A stretch of DNA of 64,000 nt from Hyphomonadaceae bacterium (GTDB taxonomy: Bacteria > Pseudomonadota > Alphaproteobacteria > Caulobacterales > Aquidulcibacteraceae): NCBI GenBank assembly GCA_016791385.1, contig JAEUMR010000072.1, positions 1 through 64,000 on the forward strand, read 5' to 3'. Shown here one piece after another: positions 25,247-34,374 of the stretch (position 1 is the stretch's first letter; every line of letters begins with the position of its first letter). The notes beneath the pieces were generated by a model. The model saw only the letters and a list, made by a program, of their open reading frames with translations, had not been told where the DNA came from and did not search any database. The position numbers were made by a program, and so were the translations under genes.

Positions 25247-27889
25247 ATGAGCACACGCAATCTCGACGCGCTGCTGGCGCCGAAGGCCATCGCCCTCATT
25301 GGCGCCAGCAACAGAGAAGGCGCCGTCGGCGCGGTGATCGCGCGCAATCTGCTGCGCGGAGGCTTCGGCGGCGCGCTGATGATGGTCAATCCGCGCGAAA
25401 CCAAGATCGACGGCGCGCTGGCTTACAAGAGCGTCGACGATCTGCCGCAGACACCCGATCTCGCCGTCATCGCCACACCGGCGCCGACAGTGCCTGGGCT
25501 GATCGAACAACTTGGCGCGCGCGGCTGCCGCGCCGCCATCGTCATCAGTGCGGGCCTCAACCACGACGAGCGCGAAGCGATGTTCGCGGCGGCGCGCCCG
25601 CGCCTGATGCGCATCGTCGGGCCAAACTGCCTCGGACTTCTCTCTCCGCGCAACGGCGTCAACGCCAGCTTCTCGCACCTCGCCCCGCTCAAAGGCGATA
25701 TCGCCTTCCTGACGCAATCCGGCGCCATCGCCACATCGATCATCGATTGGGCCAATGGCCGCGGCATCGGCTTTTCGCACATCGTCTCGCTGGGCGACAT
25801 GAGCGATGTCGATTTCGGCGACCTGCTTGACTATCTCGCGCTCGACGCCTCGACGCGCGCGATCTTGCTTTACATCGAGAATGCCACCCACGCGCGCAAA
25901 TTCATGTCCGCTGCGCGCATCGCCGCGCGCGCGAAGCCGGTGATCGTCGTGAAGTCCGGGCGCGGGGAGGCAGGCGCACGCGCCGCCGCTTCGCACACGG
26001 GCGCGTTGGCAGGCTCGGACATCGTCTACGAAGCCGCCTTCCGCCGCGCTGGCATGCTGCGCGTGAAGGAACTGCGTGAGCTATTCGACGCCGCCGAAAC
26101 CTTGGCCAGCGGCATGCGCCCGCTGGGTGAACGGCTTTCCATTGTCACCAATGGCGGCGGCCTCGGCGTGATGGCGGTCGATGCGCTGGAGGAGAAGGGT
26201 CTCAAGCTCGCGCCCCTGCCCGAGGCTTTACGCGTCGCCCTTGACGCAGCCCTGCCCGCTGCGTGGTCGCACAACAACCCGATCGATATCCTCGGTGACG
26301 CACACGGCGATCGCTACGCCGCAGCGCTCGATGCGCTGGCCAAGGACGGCGCGGAAGACGCTGTGCTGGTGATGAACTGCCCCACCGGCGTTGCTGACAA
26401 CATCGAAGCGGCGGCCGTGGTGCTGCAGGCGCACGCGCGCAATCCGCGTTTGCCGATGCTGGCGTGCTGGATGGGCGAAGCAACGGCCGCGAAGGCGCGC
26501 AAACACTTCGCGGAAGCGCATATTCCGAGTTTCGACACGCCGGAAGAAGCGGTGAACGCCTTCGTGAATCTCGTGGAATATGCGCGCAACCAGGCGGCCC
26601 TGCTTGAAACGCCGCCCGCCTCGCCGGAACGGCTGGGCGCCGCACGAGAAGAAGCGCGCGCGCTGATCAAACAGGTGCTGGCGGAGAACCGCTTACTCCT
26701 CACCGAGTTTGAAGCCAAGCGCGTGCTGGCGCTCTATGGCGTGCCGGTGGTCGAGACACTGATCGTGAAATCGCCGCAGGAAGCAGCGCAGGCCGCCGCC
26801 GGCCTGAAACCGCCGTTTGCGCTGAAAATCCTCTCGCGCGAAATCACACACAAGACTGATGTTGGCGGCGTCGCGCTCGGCCTTGCCGACGCCGATGCCG
26901 TGAAGGACGCCGCCGAGCGGATGCTCAAGACCGTGGCCAAGGCGCGGCCGGATGCACGGATCGACGGCTTCACGCTGCAGCCGATGATCCGCCGCCCCCA
27001 CGCGCAGGAGCTGATCCTCGGCATGAGCGAAGACGCCACCTTCGGGCCGATCATCCTGTTCGGCCAGGGCGGCATCGCCGCCGAAGTGGTTGCCGATCGC
27101 GTCGTCGGCCTGCCGCCGCTCAACGCGCCGCTGGCGCGCGGCATGATTGCGCGCACGCGTATCGCCAAGCTGCTCGGCGGTTATCGCGATCGCCCGCCCG
27201 CGGATCTCGACGCCGTCGCCAACGCGCTAGTCGCCATCGCCGATCTTGTCATCGATATTCCCGAGATCGCCGAACTGGACGTCAATCCGCTGCTCGCGGA
27301 CGAGGATGGCGTCATCGCGCTCGATGCGCGCATCGTGGTGAAAGCTTCCAGTACGGCGGCGGACGCGCGGCTGGCTATCCGGCCCTACCCGAAAGAACTC
27401 ACCGCTCAAGTCAAGCTGCCCGACGGCGCGTCCTTCCGCATCCGCGCGATCGAGCCGAGCGATGCCAACGCGATCATGGAGATGGCGCGCCGCACCAAGC
27501 CTGAGCATTTACGCCTGCGCTTCCACGGCACGCTGCGGGAGGTTTCGCGCGAGCATGCAGCGCGGCTGACGCAGATCGACTACGACCGTGAAATGGCGCT
27601 CGTCGCGGCGGAAGCCGATGGCGCGCTCGCGGGGGTGGCGCGGCTCGTGATCGATCCGGACTTCGATGTGGCGGAATACGCCATCATCGTCCGCTCCGAC
27701 ACTCAGGGCCACGGCCTTGGCCGGCTGCTGCTCTCGCAGCTGCTCGACTATGCCCGTCAGCGCGGCGTCGAGCGCGTATGGGGCGATGTGCTGCCGGAGA
27801 ACACGCAAATGCTGGCGCTGGCGCGCGAGCTTGGCGCGACCTCGGCGCCAAACGGCCACGGCATGCGGACGGAGTTTTCGCTGCGCTGA
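25247..27889 (+). CDS. NDP-forming acyl-CoA synthetase fused to GNAT acetyltransferase (PatZ/Pat-like)
   Basis: An 880-residue multidomain protein with the layout of protein acetyltransferase PatZ. In order: CoA-binding domain (APKAIALIGASNREGAVG), two succinyl-CoA-synthetase-like domains, an ATP-grasp domain (about residues 480-700, LLTEFEAKRVLALYGVPV) and a C-terminal GNAT domain (about 725-880, SDTQGHGLGRLLLSQLL). His250 in ASHTGALAGS matches the phospho-histidine of ADP-forming acyl-CoA synthetases, which characterised Pat proteins lack. It could therefore make acyl-CoA as well as acetylate proteins such as acyl-CoA synthetases. Confidence 0.9.
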   Translation: MSTRNLDALLAPKAIALIGASNREGAVGAVIARNLLRGGFGGALMMVNPRETKIDGALAYKSVDDLPQTPDLAVIATPAPTVPGLIEQLGARGCRAAIVISAGLNHDEREAMFAAARPRLMRIVGPNCLGLLSPRNGVNASFSHLAPLKGDIAFLTQSGAIATSIIDWANGRGIGFSHIVSLGDMSDVDFGDLLDYLALDASTRAILLYIENATHARKFMSAARIAARAKPVIVVKSGRGEAGARAAASHTGALAGSDIVYEAAFRRAGMLRVKELRELFDAAETLASGMRPLGERLSIVTNGGGLGVMAVDALEEKGLKLAPLPEALRVALDAALPAAWSHNNPIDILGDAHGDRYAAALDALAKDGAEDAVLVMNCPTGVADNIEAAAVVLQAHARNPRLPMLACWMGEATAAKARKHFAEAHIPSFDTPEEAVNAFVNLVEYARNQAALLETPPASPERLGAAREEARALIKQVLAENRLLLTEFEAKRVLALYGVPVVETLIVKSPQEAAQAAAGLKPPFALKILSREITHKTDVGGVALGLADADAVKDAAERMLKTVAKARPDARIDGFTLQPMIRRPHAQELILGMSEDATFGPIILFGQGGIAAEVVADRVVGLPPLNAPLARGMIARTRIAKLLGGYRDRPPADLDAVANALVAIADLVIDIPEIAELDVNPLLADEDGVIALDARIVVKASSTAADARLAIRPYPKELTAQVKLPDGASFRIRAIEPSDANAIMEMARRTKPEHLRLRFHGTLREVSREHAARLTQIDYDREMALVAAEADGALAGVARLVIDPDFDVAEYAIIVRSDTQGHGLGRLLLSQLLDYARQRGVERVWGDVLPENTQMLALARELGATSAPNGHGMRTEFSLR

Positions 27890-27904
27890 GCGTATCTGCC
27901 CGAA

Positions 27905-28264
27905 CTAGCCCGCCGGCTGCTGCACCGAGCGGAGATAGGCAATCAGCGCGTCCGCGCCCTGTGGATTAAACTGGAAGTCCGGCATCGGGTGCGAGACCCG
28001 GATGCCCTGGATCAGCTCCTCCTCCAGCACATCGGCGCGATAGTTCGACAGCGCGGTGCGGAACGGCGGCGCGGCGGCATTGGGGCTGTCGCCGTAAGAG
28101 CCGATGGCGTGGCAGCGCGCGCATTGCGCCTCGGCGATCTCGCGCCCGTCTTCCACCAGAGCGGCCTGCTGCGCCGCCTCCGGCGCCGGCTGGTTCGCGC
28201 AGGCGCTCAGCAGAATGGCGGCCGCCGCCGCAAGCACGATCCTGACCACGAGCGCCTCCTTCAT
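27905..28264 (-). CDS. c-type cytochrome lipoprotein
   Basis: A 119-residue monohaem cytochrome c. The ATG at 28264 opens a lipoprotein signal (VVRIVLAAAAAILLSAC, lipid Cys22). The haem motif CARCH follows, with a probable axial Met in SHPMPDFQF. It is a small class I cytochrome anchored to a membrane and facing the periplasm. It is convergent with the acyl-CoA synthetase and divergent from the helicase; its electron partner is unknown. Confidence 0.9.
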   Translation of the reverse strand: MKEALVVRIVLAAAAAILLSACANQPAPEAAQQAALVEDGREIAEAQCARCHAIGSYGDSPNAAAPPFRTALSNYRADVLEEELIQGIRVSHPMPDFQFNPQGADALIAYLRSVQQPAG

Positions 28265-28313
28265 GTGCGCGCCGAGCTTAGCGCATCGCCGCGAGCTTCT
28301 ATATAGCAGGCGT

Positions 28314-29603
28314 ATGTCGATTCCCGCACGCGCCGCCGATCCTGCCATCGCGGAAGCCAGGCAGGCGCTCGCCGACCGGACGCCGGTGGTGATGCTGATC
28401 GGGCGCGCCGGCACCGGCAAGAGCCATTTCATCCGCGAACTGGTCAACGACGATCCGTCCTACCCGCAGGCGCTGCTGGCGCCGACGGGGCTCGCCGCCA
28501 TGAATATCGGCGGCCAGACCGTGCACTCCTTCTTCGGCTTTCCGCCGCGGCCGCTGATCGGCAGCCACGAGAAGCCGCACTGGTTCTTCACCCGCACCGC
28601 GCGCGCGTTGAAGCGGCTGATCATCGACGAAGTCTCGATGCTGCGCGCCGACGTGCTCGATGCGATGAACCAGCATCTGCAGGTGGCGCGCAAATCCTCG
28701 CGCCCGTTCGGCGGCGTGCAGATGCTGTTCGTGGGCGACTTTTACCAGCTGCCCCCGGTGGTGCGCGGCGATGAAGGCGCGCTGCTGGAGGAAGCCGGCT
28801 ATGCCACGCCCTACGCGTTTTCCGCGCATGCGCTGCGCGATGCGCCGCTGGCCGTGGTCGAGCTGACCGAAGTGCACCGCCAGACCAATCACGATTTCAT
28901 CGCCCTGCTCGCGTCCATCCGCGGGCGCCGCGGCGTCGAAGAGGCCGTCACCATTCTCAACACGGTGTGCCTCGATCGCTCGCTGCCGAAGCGGCCGGTG
29001 TTGCTCTGCGCCACCAACGCGGTGGCCGATCGCTACAACGTGCAGGGCCTCGCCAATCTCGAGGGCGCCGCAGCGCGCTATACGGGCGCGTTCGAAGGCG
29101 AGACCCCGCGCACGATGGGCGACCGTTTCCCAGCGCCAATGGAACTGACGCTGAAGCGCGGCGCCCGCGTGATCTTCACGCAGAACGATCCCGAGGGGCG
29201 CTGGGTGAACGGATCGCTCGGCACCGTGCGCGCGCTCGGCGAGGAGAGCATCACCGTGCTGCTCGATGCAGGCGACGAGGTCGAAGTCGAACGCGCGGTA
29301 TGGCCGCAAGCGCGCTGGACCTGGAACGCCAAGGAAAACCGCATGGAGGTGAAGGAGGAATTCAAATACGTGCAATTCCCGCTCGCCCCCGCCTGGGCGC
29401 TCACCATCCACAAGGCCCAGGGCATGACGCTCGATAGCGTCGAGATCGATCTCGGCCGCGGCGCGTTTGCGCCGGGGCAGACTTATGTCGCCCTTTCTCG
29501 CGCGCGCAGCATGGAAACGCTGCGCCTGACGAGGCCGATTTCGGCGCGCGACGTGCAGGTCGATCCGGCGATCGCTGAAGGGCTGGCGCGTCTGGGCGCC
29601 TGA
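28314..29603 (+). CDS. PIF1/RecD-type DNA helicase
   Basis: A 429-residue SF1 helicase-like ATPase. Walker A is GRAGTGKSH at residues 30-38. Walker B-like LKRLIIDEVSMLRAD and QMLFVGDFYQLPPV follow, and the C-terminal UvrD-like motif is ALTIHKAQGMTLDSVEIDL with YVALSRARSMETLRL. These fit a minimal PIF1-family 5'-3' helicase. The ATG at 28314 lies just after TATATA, so the leader is very short or absent; the open frame upstream is antisense to the cytochrome gene. Confidence 0.9.
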   Translation: MSIPARAADPAIAEARQALADRTPVVMLIGRAGTGKSHFIRELVNDDPSYPQALLAPTGLAAMNIGGQTVHSFFGFPPRPLIGSHEKPHWFFTRTARALKRLIIDEVSMLRADVLDAMNQHLQVARKSSRPFGGVQMLFVGDFYQLPPVVRGDEGALLEEAGYATPYAFSAHALRDAPLAVVELTEVHRQTNHDFIALLASIRGRRGVEEAVTILNTVCLDRSLPKRPVLLCATNAVADRYNVQGLANLEGAAARYTGAFEGETPRTMGDRFPAPMELTLKRGARVIFTQNDPEGRWVNGSLGTVRALGEESITVLLDAGDEVEVERAVWPQARWTWNAKENRMEVKEEFKYVQFPLAPAWALTIHKAQGMTLDSVEIDLGRGAFAPGQTYVALSRARSMETLRLTRPISARDVQVDPAIAEGLARLGA

Positions 29604-29659
29604 CGCCACCGGGGGTGTGGCGTACAGTGCCGGCGGTTCGACATTCTGAGGGGGATCGC

Positions 29660-30211
29660 ATGCTTCGCCGAACGCTCGCCGCGCTCGCCTTGATCGCGTT
29701 GGCCGCCTGCGCCCAGGCGCAGGCGCGTGACACTGTGCAGGCGCCCGCAAACAGCGCCGCTCCGCAAAGCGGCCCGCAGGAATTGCTCGGCAAAATGGTC
29801 GGACGCTGGACGCTGACCGGCGTCATCGCTGGCCAGAACACCGTCCACGACGTCGATGCGGAGTGGGTGCTGCAGCACAATTACGTGCGCATCAGCGAAG
29901 TCTCGCGCGAGCGCGCCGAAAACGGCCAGCCGCAATATGAAGCCTTTGTCTTGGTCGGCTGGTCAGAGGCGGCCCACCAGTACGTCTGCTTCTGGTTCGA
30001 CAACACCGGCGTCGCTGACCCCCACGCCACCTGCTCGGCCCCGCACACGCCAGACGTAATCCCGTTCGAATTCCGCAACGCCAGCGGCGCCCTCGATATC
30101 ACCAACACCTTCACCTACGACCGCGTTCACGACACCTGGCAATGGCGCATGGACAACGTCATTAACGGTCAGCCCGCTCACTTCGGAACGGTCACCTTGC
30201 GGCGTCAATAG
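29660..30211 (+). CDS. putative lipoprotein, DUF1579-like
   Basis: A 183-residue exported protein. It begins with a lipoprotein signal (MLRRTLAALALIALAAC, Cys17). The mature part reads LLGKMVGRWTLTGVIAGQNTVHDVDAEWVLQHNYVRI, the beta-barrel pattern of DUF1579/lipocalin-like domains that often bind small hydrophobic molecules. The start at 29660 follows GAGGGGG. It lies between the helicase and TIR genes on the same strand with gaps of 56 and 103 bp. Function unknown. Confidence 0.75.
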   Translation: MLRRTLAALALIALAACAQAQARDTVQAPANSAAPQSGPQELLGKMVGRWTLTGVIAGQNTVHDVDAEWVLQHNYVRISEVSRERAENGQPQYEAFVLVGWSEAAHQYVCFWFDNTGVADPHATCSAPHTPDVIPFEFRNASGALDITNTFTYDRVHDTWQWRMDNVINGQPAHFGTVTLRRQ

Positions 30212-30314
30212 CACGGTCGCCGACATCGATTGCAGGGGGCTCGGGCGCTGATCCAGATCAACATGGCTCGACGCCTGCGGGACTTCAGTGCAGAGTGCGC
30301 TGGGGAGCGGGCCC

Positions 30315-31379
30315 ATGTCGAAAATCTTACACGCCGCAGCGGACAAGGCGTCCGCCGACCGCCTCAAGGCAGCGCTCGGCCGCCGCGGCGACGTCTCGGT
30401 GCTCGTCGTTTCCGCCGCGCTGGACAGCGACCCGCGCAAAGACGACATCGCGCGCCTCGCCCTTGAAGCATTAGGCCGCGATAAGCTCATCATCGTGCAA
30501 CTCGACAGCGCCCAGCCGCCGCTCGGCCTACGCGATGTGCCACGCTATTCTTGGTCGCCCGACGCGGCGGACGCGGACAAGCAGATCGAGCCTCTCGCCA
30601 AAGCGCTGCAGGAGGCGCGTGAAAGAGAGGCCGTCGACATCAAGGCCCCCAAGCAACGGCGCTTCAGCATCTTCTGGACCATCATCATTCTAGTCCTGCT
30701 TGCCATGCTCGCGTTCGTGTTCTTCGGGGCGGTTTCGTCTTTCTATGCGCCTTCCCTCCGCGCCGAGCTTTCACCAGAGCTGGAGATACCGGGCGGCGCC
30801 GCCATGGCCGCCGTCGAGCGCGCCGAGATGCGCGGATCGCTAGCGTCCGTTCAACTCATGGTCGCGGCCATCCTCGCTATCCAGGTGCTAACCATCGCTG
30901 TGATGTTGATCCGCTGGCTGCTCGGCGCGCTGCGCCGGCGGCGGTTGAAGCAAGGCATCAGCGACGCCGATGCGAGCACGGCGATGGTTCGCGGCTTGCT
31001 GTTCGCCTCCTACTCCCGCGCCGATCGCGAGCGCGTCGATGCACTGATCGCGGACATCGAGCGGGAAGGATTGCCGGTGTGGCTTGATCGGGTGAACATC
31101 GGCGGCGGCACAACTTGGCCCGAAGCGATCGTACAAGCGATCAAGAGTTCCAGCGCGCTGATCATCTTCTGCTCGCCGCACGCATTCCAGTCGGACAATG
31201 TGCTGCGCGAAGTAAACCTCGCCGCTGAGTACAAGAAGGTGATCCTGCCCATCGTGCTCGAACGCGTGCAGATGCCCGACAGCTTCCACTATTACCTGTC
31301 GACGCGGCAGATCATCGACGTGACCGAGGACCCGAACTGGCGCGGCAAGATGATGGACGCGCTGCGGCGTGCGGCTTGA
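30315..31379 (+). CDS. membrane TIR-domain protein with a second TIR-like N-terminal region
   Basis: A 354-residue protein. Residues 1-100 are TIR-like but degenerate (VSVLVVSAALDSDPRK, RDKLIIVQLDS). Transmembrane segments lie at about 117-138 and 180-202. A clear TIR domain occupies residues 227-335: GLLFASYSRADRERVDALI, LPVWLDRVNIGGGTTWPEAI, FCSPHAFQSDNVLREVNLA, with Glu299 at the position of the TIR NADase glutamate. Bacterial TIR domains cleave NAD or make signalling nucleotides, often in defence, or act as adaptors. No other defence gene is adjacent, so the role is open. Confidence 0.85.
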   Translation: MSKILHAAADKASADRLKAALGRRGDVSVLVVSAALDSDPRKDDIARLALEALGRDKLIIVQLDSAQPPLGLRDVPRYSWSPDAADADKQIEPLAKALQEAREREAVDIKAPKQRRFSIFWTIIILVLLAMLAFVFFGAVSSFYAPSLRAELSPELEIPGGAAMAAVERAEMRGSLASVQLMVAAILAIQVLTIAVMLIRWLLGALRRRRLKQGISDADASTAMVRGLLFASYSRADRERVDALIADIEREGLPVWLDRVNIGGGTTWPEAIVQAIKSSSALIIFCSPHAFQSDNVLREVNLAAEYKKVILPIVLERVQMPDSFHYYLSTRQIIDVTEDPNWRGKMMDALRRAA

Positions 31380-31477
31380 GCATTGCAAAGGGATTGCGCC
31401 GCCCTGGCGGCTGACGGAATATTGCTGCGCTGGAGCGCACAAGGCCGTGATTGGCGCTGACGCCGGGGGAGGAACAA

Positions 31478-32830
31478 ATGAGATTTGCCATCTTCGCGGC
31501 GCTTGCGGCCCTTGCTGCGCCGACCGCGGCCGAAGCTCAGAGCGGCGAACACGCGGAGCTGCGCACAATTGCCGCCGAGGTGAGCCAGCAGCGCCTGCAC
31601 GCGACGATTGATCGGCTGGTGAGTTTCGGCACGCGGCACACGCTCTCCGACACACGTTCCAACCGGCGCGGCATCGGCGCGGCGCGGCGCTGGGTCGAGA
31701 GCGAGTTCCGCTCCATCGGCGCTGCTTGCGGCGGGTGCCTGGAAATCGCGACGCCTTCGGACACCGTCACCGGTAATCGCGTGCCGAACCCGACCGAGAT
31801 TGTCGACGTGCTGGCGATCCAACGCGGAAGCAGCGACCCCGACCGCGTCATCATCATCTCTGGCCACCTCGATAGCCGCGTCACCGACGTCATGAATGCG
31901 CGCAGCGACGCGCCGGGCGCGAATGATGACGGCTCAGGGACGGCGGCGGTGATCGAGGCCGCGCGCGTGCTCTCGCAACACCGCTTCGGCGCCACGCTTG
32001 TCTACGCGGCGCTCTCCGGCGAAGAGCAAGGGCTCTATGGCGGCGCCGTTCTTGCCCGCTTTGCCCGCGAACGCGGCTGGCGCGTCGAAGCCGTGCTGAA
32101 CAACGACATCATCGGCAACACGCAAGGGCAGAGCGGGGTTGCCGACAACACCCATGTACGCGTCTTCGCGGAAGGCACGCGCGCGACGGAGACGCCCGAA
32201 GAAGCCAACCGGCGCCGCTACAATGGCGGCGAGGTGGACTCGCCCTCGCGCAATTTGGCGCGCTTCATCGACCGGATCGCGGACCAATACCTCACCAATC
32301 TCGATGTCGTGATGGTCTATCGCACCGATCGCTTCAGCCGCGGCGGCGACCAGGTGCGCATGCTCGAAGCGGGCTATCCGTCCGTGCGCGTCACTGAAGC
32401 GCAAGAGAATTACACGCGGCAGCATCAAGATCTGCGCACCGAAGGCGGCGTGCGTTATGGCGACACAATCGAAGGCGTCGACTTCCCCTATCTCGCGCAA
32501 GTGACGCGGCTCAACATCGTTTCGATGGCCGCGCTCGCCTCAGCGCCGCCACCGCCGAGCGGAGTGGAAATCGAAGGCGCAGTGAGTGCGAACACGAACG
32601 TGCGCTGGCAGCCCGTTGACGGGGCCGCCGGCTATCGCGTCTGGTGGCGTTCGACCACCGACCCGCAATGGCGCTTCAGCCGCTGGGCCGGCGAAGCCCG
32701 CGAGATCACGCTCGAAAACGTCGTGATCGACGATTGGTTCTTCGGCGTGTCCGCCGTTTCAGCCGAAGGCTACGAAAGCCCGATCGTCTATCCCGGCGCT
32801 GCTGGCGCATTCTTCGCGCCTGCGCCCTAG
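31478..32830 (+). CDS. secreted M28-family zinc metallopeptidase
   Basis: A 450-residue exported aminopeptidase-type enzyme. ATG 31478 follows GGGGGAGG. A Sec signal (MRFAIFAALAALAAPTAAEA) precedes the M28 catalytic domain. Zinc and catalytic residues are visible: His130 and Asp132 (GHLDSRV), Asp150 (GANDDGSG), Glu182/183 (ALSGEEQGL), Asp in LNNDIIGN and His in TRQHQDL. The C-terminal 90 residues resemble a fibronectin type III fold (RWQPVDGAAGYRVWWRS). It probably degrades peptides in the periplasm or outside. Confidence 0.92.
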   Translation: MRFAIFAALAALAAPTAAEAQSGEHAELRTIAAEVSQQRLHATIDRLVSFGTRHTLSDTRSNRRGIGAARRWVESEFRSIGAACGGCLEIATPSDTVTGNRVPNPTEIVDVLAIQRGSSDPDRVIIISGHLDSRVTDVMNARSDAPGANDDGSGTAAVIEAARVLSQHRFGATLVYAALSGEEQGLYGGAVLARFARERGWRVEAVLNNDIIGNTQGQSGVADNTHVRVFAEGTRATETPEEANRRRYNGGEVDSPSRNLARFIDRIADQYLTNLDVVMVYRTDRFSRGGDQVRMLEAGYPSVRVTEAQENYTRQHQDLRTEGGVRYGDTIEGVDFPYLAQVTRLNIVSMAALASAPPPPSGVEIEGAVSANTNVRWQPVDGAAGYRVWWRSTTDPQWRFSRWAGEAREITLENVVIDDWFFGVSAVSAEGYESPIVYPGAAGAFFAPAP

Positions 32831-32835
32831 CCGCC

Positions 32836-34374
32836 TCACATGAACGGCCGGCGCGGGCTCGCATTGTGCTCGGCGCGCAACGTGCCGTCGTCGTCGGCCT
32901 CGATGAGCTTCACATCGTAGCCCCATAAATCGGCGACGTGCTGCAGCACCTTGTCGGCGTCGGTCTCTTCCAGCGTGATGCCGTCCATCACCCGGTGCTG
33001 CAGGATCAGCTTGCGGTCGCCAGCGAGATCGACGTCGACGATCTGGATGTCCGGGTCGCGGTAGGCGATGTCGTAATGCTTCGACAGCGCCCGCTTGATC
33101 TTGCGGTAGCCGCGCTCGTCATGGATCGCGGCGACATTCATCTCTTCTTCGTCCTCGTCATCAACGACGCGGAAGAGTCCGAAATCGCGGATCACGCGCG
33201 GCGACAGGAATTGGGAAATGAAGCTCTCGTCGCGATAGTTCGCCCATACTTCACGCAGCGTGCCATACGGATCGCCGTTGCCGGCGATATCGCCCATCCA
33301 TTCGCGGTCCTCGTCGGTCGGATTGGTGCAGACACGTTCAATGTCGCAGCACATGGCAAAGCCCAGCGCGTACGGGTTGATGCCGGAATAGCGGCGATCA
33401 TCGAAGCCAGGCTGCAACACCACGCTGGTATGCGAGTGAATGAACTCGAGGAACGAGCCGTCGCTAATCTGCCCTTTCTCGTGCAGGCGGTTCATGATGC
33501 GATGGTGCGTGAAGGTAGCGCAGCCTTCGTTCATCACTTTGGTCTGACGCTGCGGGTAGAAATATTGGTTGATCAGCCGCACGATGCGCAGCAACTCGCG
33601 CTGCCAGCCGGCCAGACGCGGCGCCGTCTTCTCGATGAAGTAGAGCAGATTTTCTTCCGGCAGGCCCAACAGCGCCTTGCGGCGGGCGTCTTCGTCGCTT
33701 GAGCGCTTGCGTTTGCCTTGCGGAACCGTGCGCCAGAGATCGTTGAACAATTGCTCGCCGTGGCGGCGGCGCTCTTCCTCGCGCTTCTGCTCCGAGCGCA
33801 GGTCCGGCATGCGCTTGCGCGGATAGCGGTGCACGCCATGGCTTTGCAGCGCGTGCGCTGCATCCAGAACGCGCTCGACCTCCTCCTGGCCGTAACGATC
33901 CTCGCACTTGGCGATGAAGCTGCGGGCGAAATCGAGATAATCGAGGATGCCGTCAGCGTCGGTCCATTGCTTGAACACGTAATTGTTCTTGAAGAAATGG
34001 CTGTGGCCGTAGCCGGCGTGGGCGATCACCAGCGTCTGCATCGTCGCGGAGTTTTCCTCCATGATGTAGACGATGCAGGGATTGGAGTTGATGACGATCT
34101 CGTAGGCGAGGCCCTGATAGCCCTTGCGGTAGAGCGCCTCGTTGCGCGCGAACTCCTTGCCGAAACTCCAGTGCCGATAGAACAGCGGCATCCCGGTCGA
34201 GGCATAAGCATCGAGCATCTGCTCGACCGTGATCACCTCGATCTGGTTGGGATAAGGGTCGAGACCCATTTCCTTGATGCCGATCTCGCCGCACGCTTCA
34301 TGCACGCGCTGGATCAGTTCGAAGTCCCAATCGGGGCCGCTGAACAGGAGCTTCGGATCTTGCACGACGCTCAT
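32836..34374 (-). CDS. spoVR: SpoVR family protein
   Basis: A 512-residue protein of the SpoVR/YcgB family (E. coli YcgB 510). Family signatures include DWDFELIQRVHEACGEIGIKEMGLD-type N-terminus, YRHWSFGKEF, EIVINSNPCIVYIMEEN, IAHAGYGHSHFFKNN and NEGCATFTHHRIMN. The name comes from Bacillus spore cortex formation, but here it accompanies prkA and yeaH in a non-sporing lineage, where the trio responds to starvation stress. ATG at 34374 overlaps the yeaH stop by 4 bp. Confidence 0.96.
   Translation of the reverse strand: MSVVQDPKLLFSGPDWDFELIQRVHEACGEIGIKEMGLDPYPNQIEVITVEQMLDAYASTGMPLFYRHWSFGKEFARNEALYRKGYQGLAYEIVINSNPCIVYIMEENSATMQTLVIAHAGYGHSHFFKNNYVFKQWTDADGILDYLDFARSFIAKCEDRYGQEEVERVLDAAHALQSHGVHRYPRKRMPDLRSEQKREEERRRHGEQLFNDLWRTVPQGKRKRSSDEDARRKALLGLPEENLLYFIEKTAPRLAGWQRELLRIVRLINQYFYPQRQTKVMNEGCATFTHHRIMNRLHEKGQISDGSFLEFIHSHTSVVLQPGFDDRRYSGINPYALGFAMCCDIERVCTNPTDEDREWMGDIAGNGDPYGTLREVWANYRDESFISQFLSPRVIRDFGLFRVVDDEDEEEMNVAAIHDERGYRKIKRALSKHYDIAYRDPDIQIVDVDLAGDRKLILQHRVMDGITLEETDADKVLQHVADLWGYDVKLIEADDDGTLRAEHNASPRRPFM

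Noticed and set aside
24542-25996. 484-codon minus frame over the hypothetical protein and PatZ-like gene
   Set aside because: Crosses two plus-strand genes, one of them certain, and lacks motifs.
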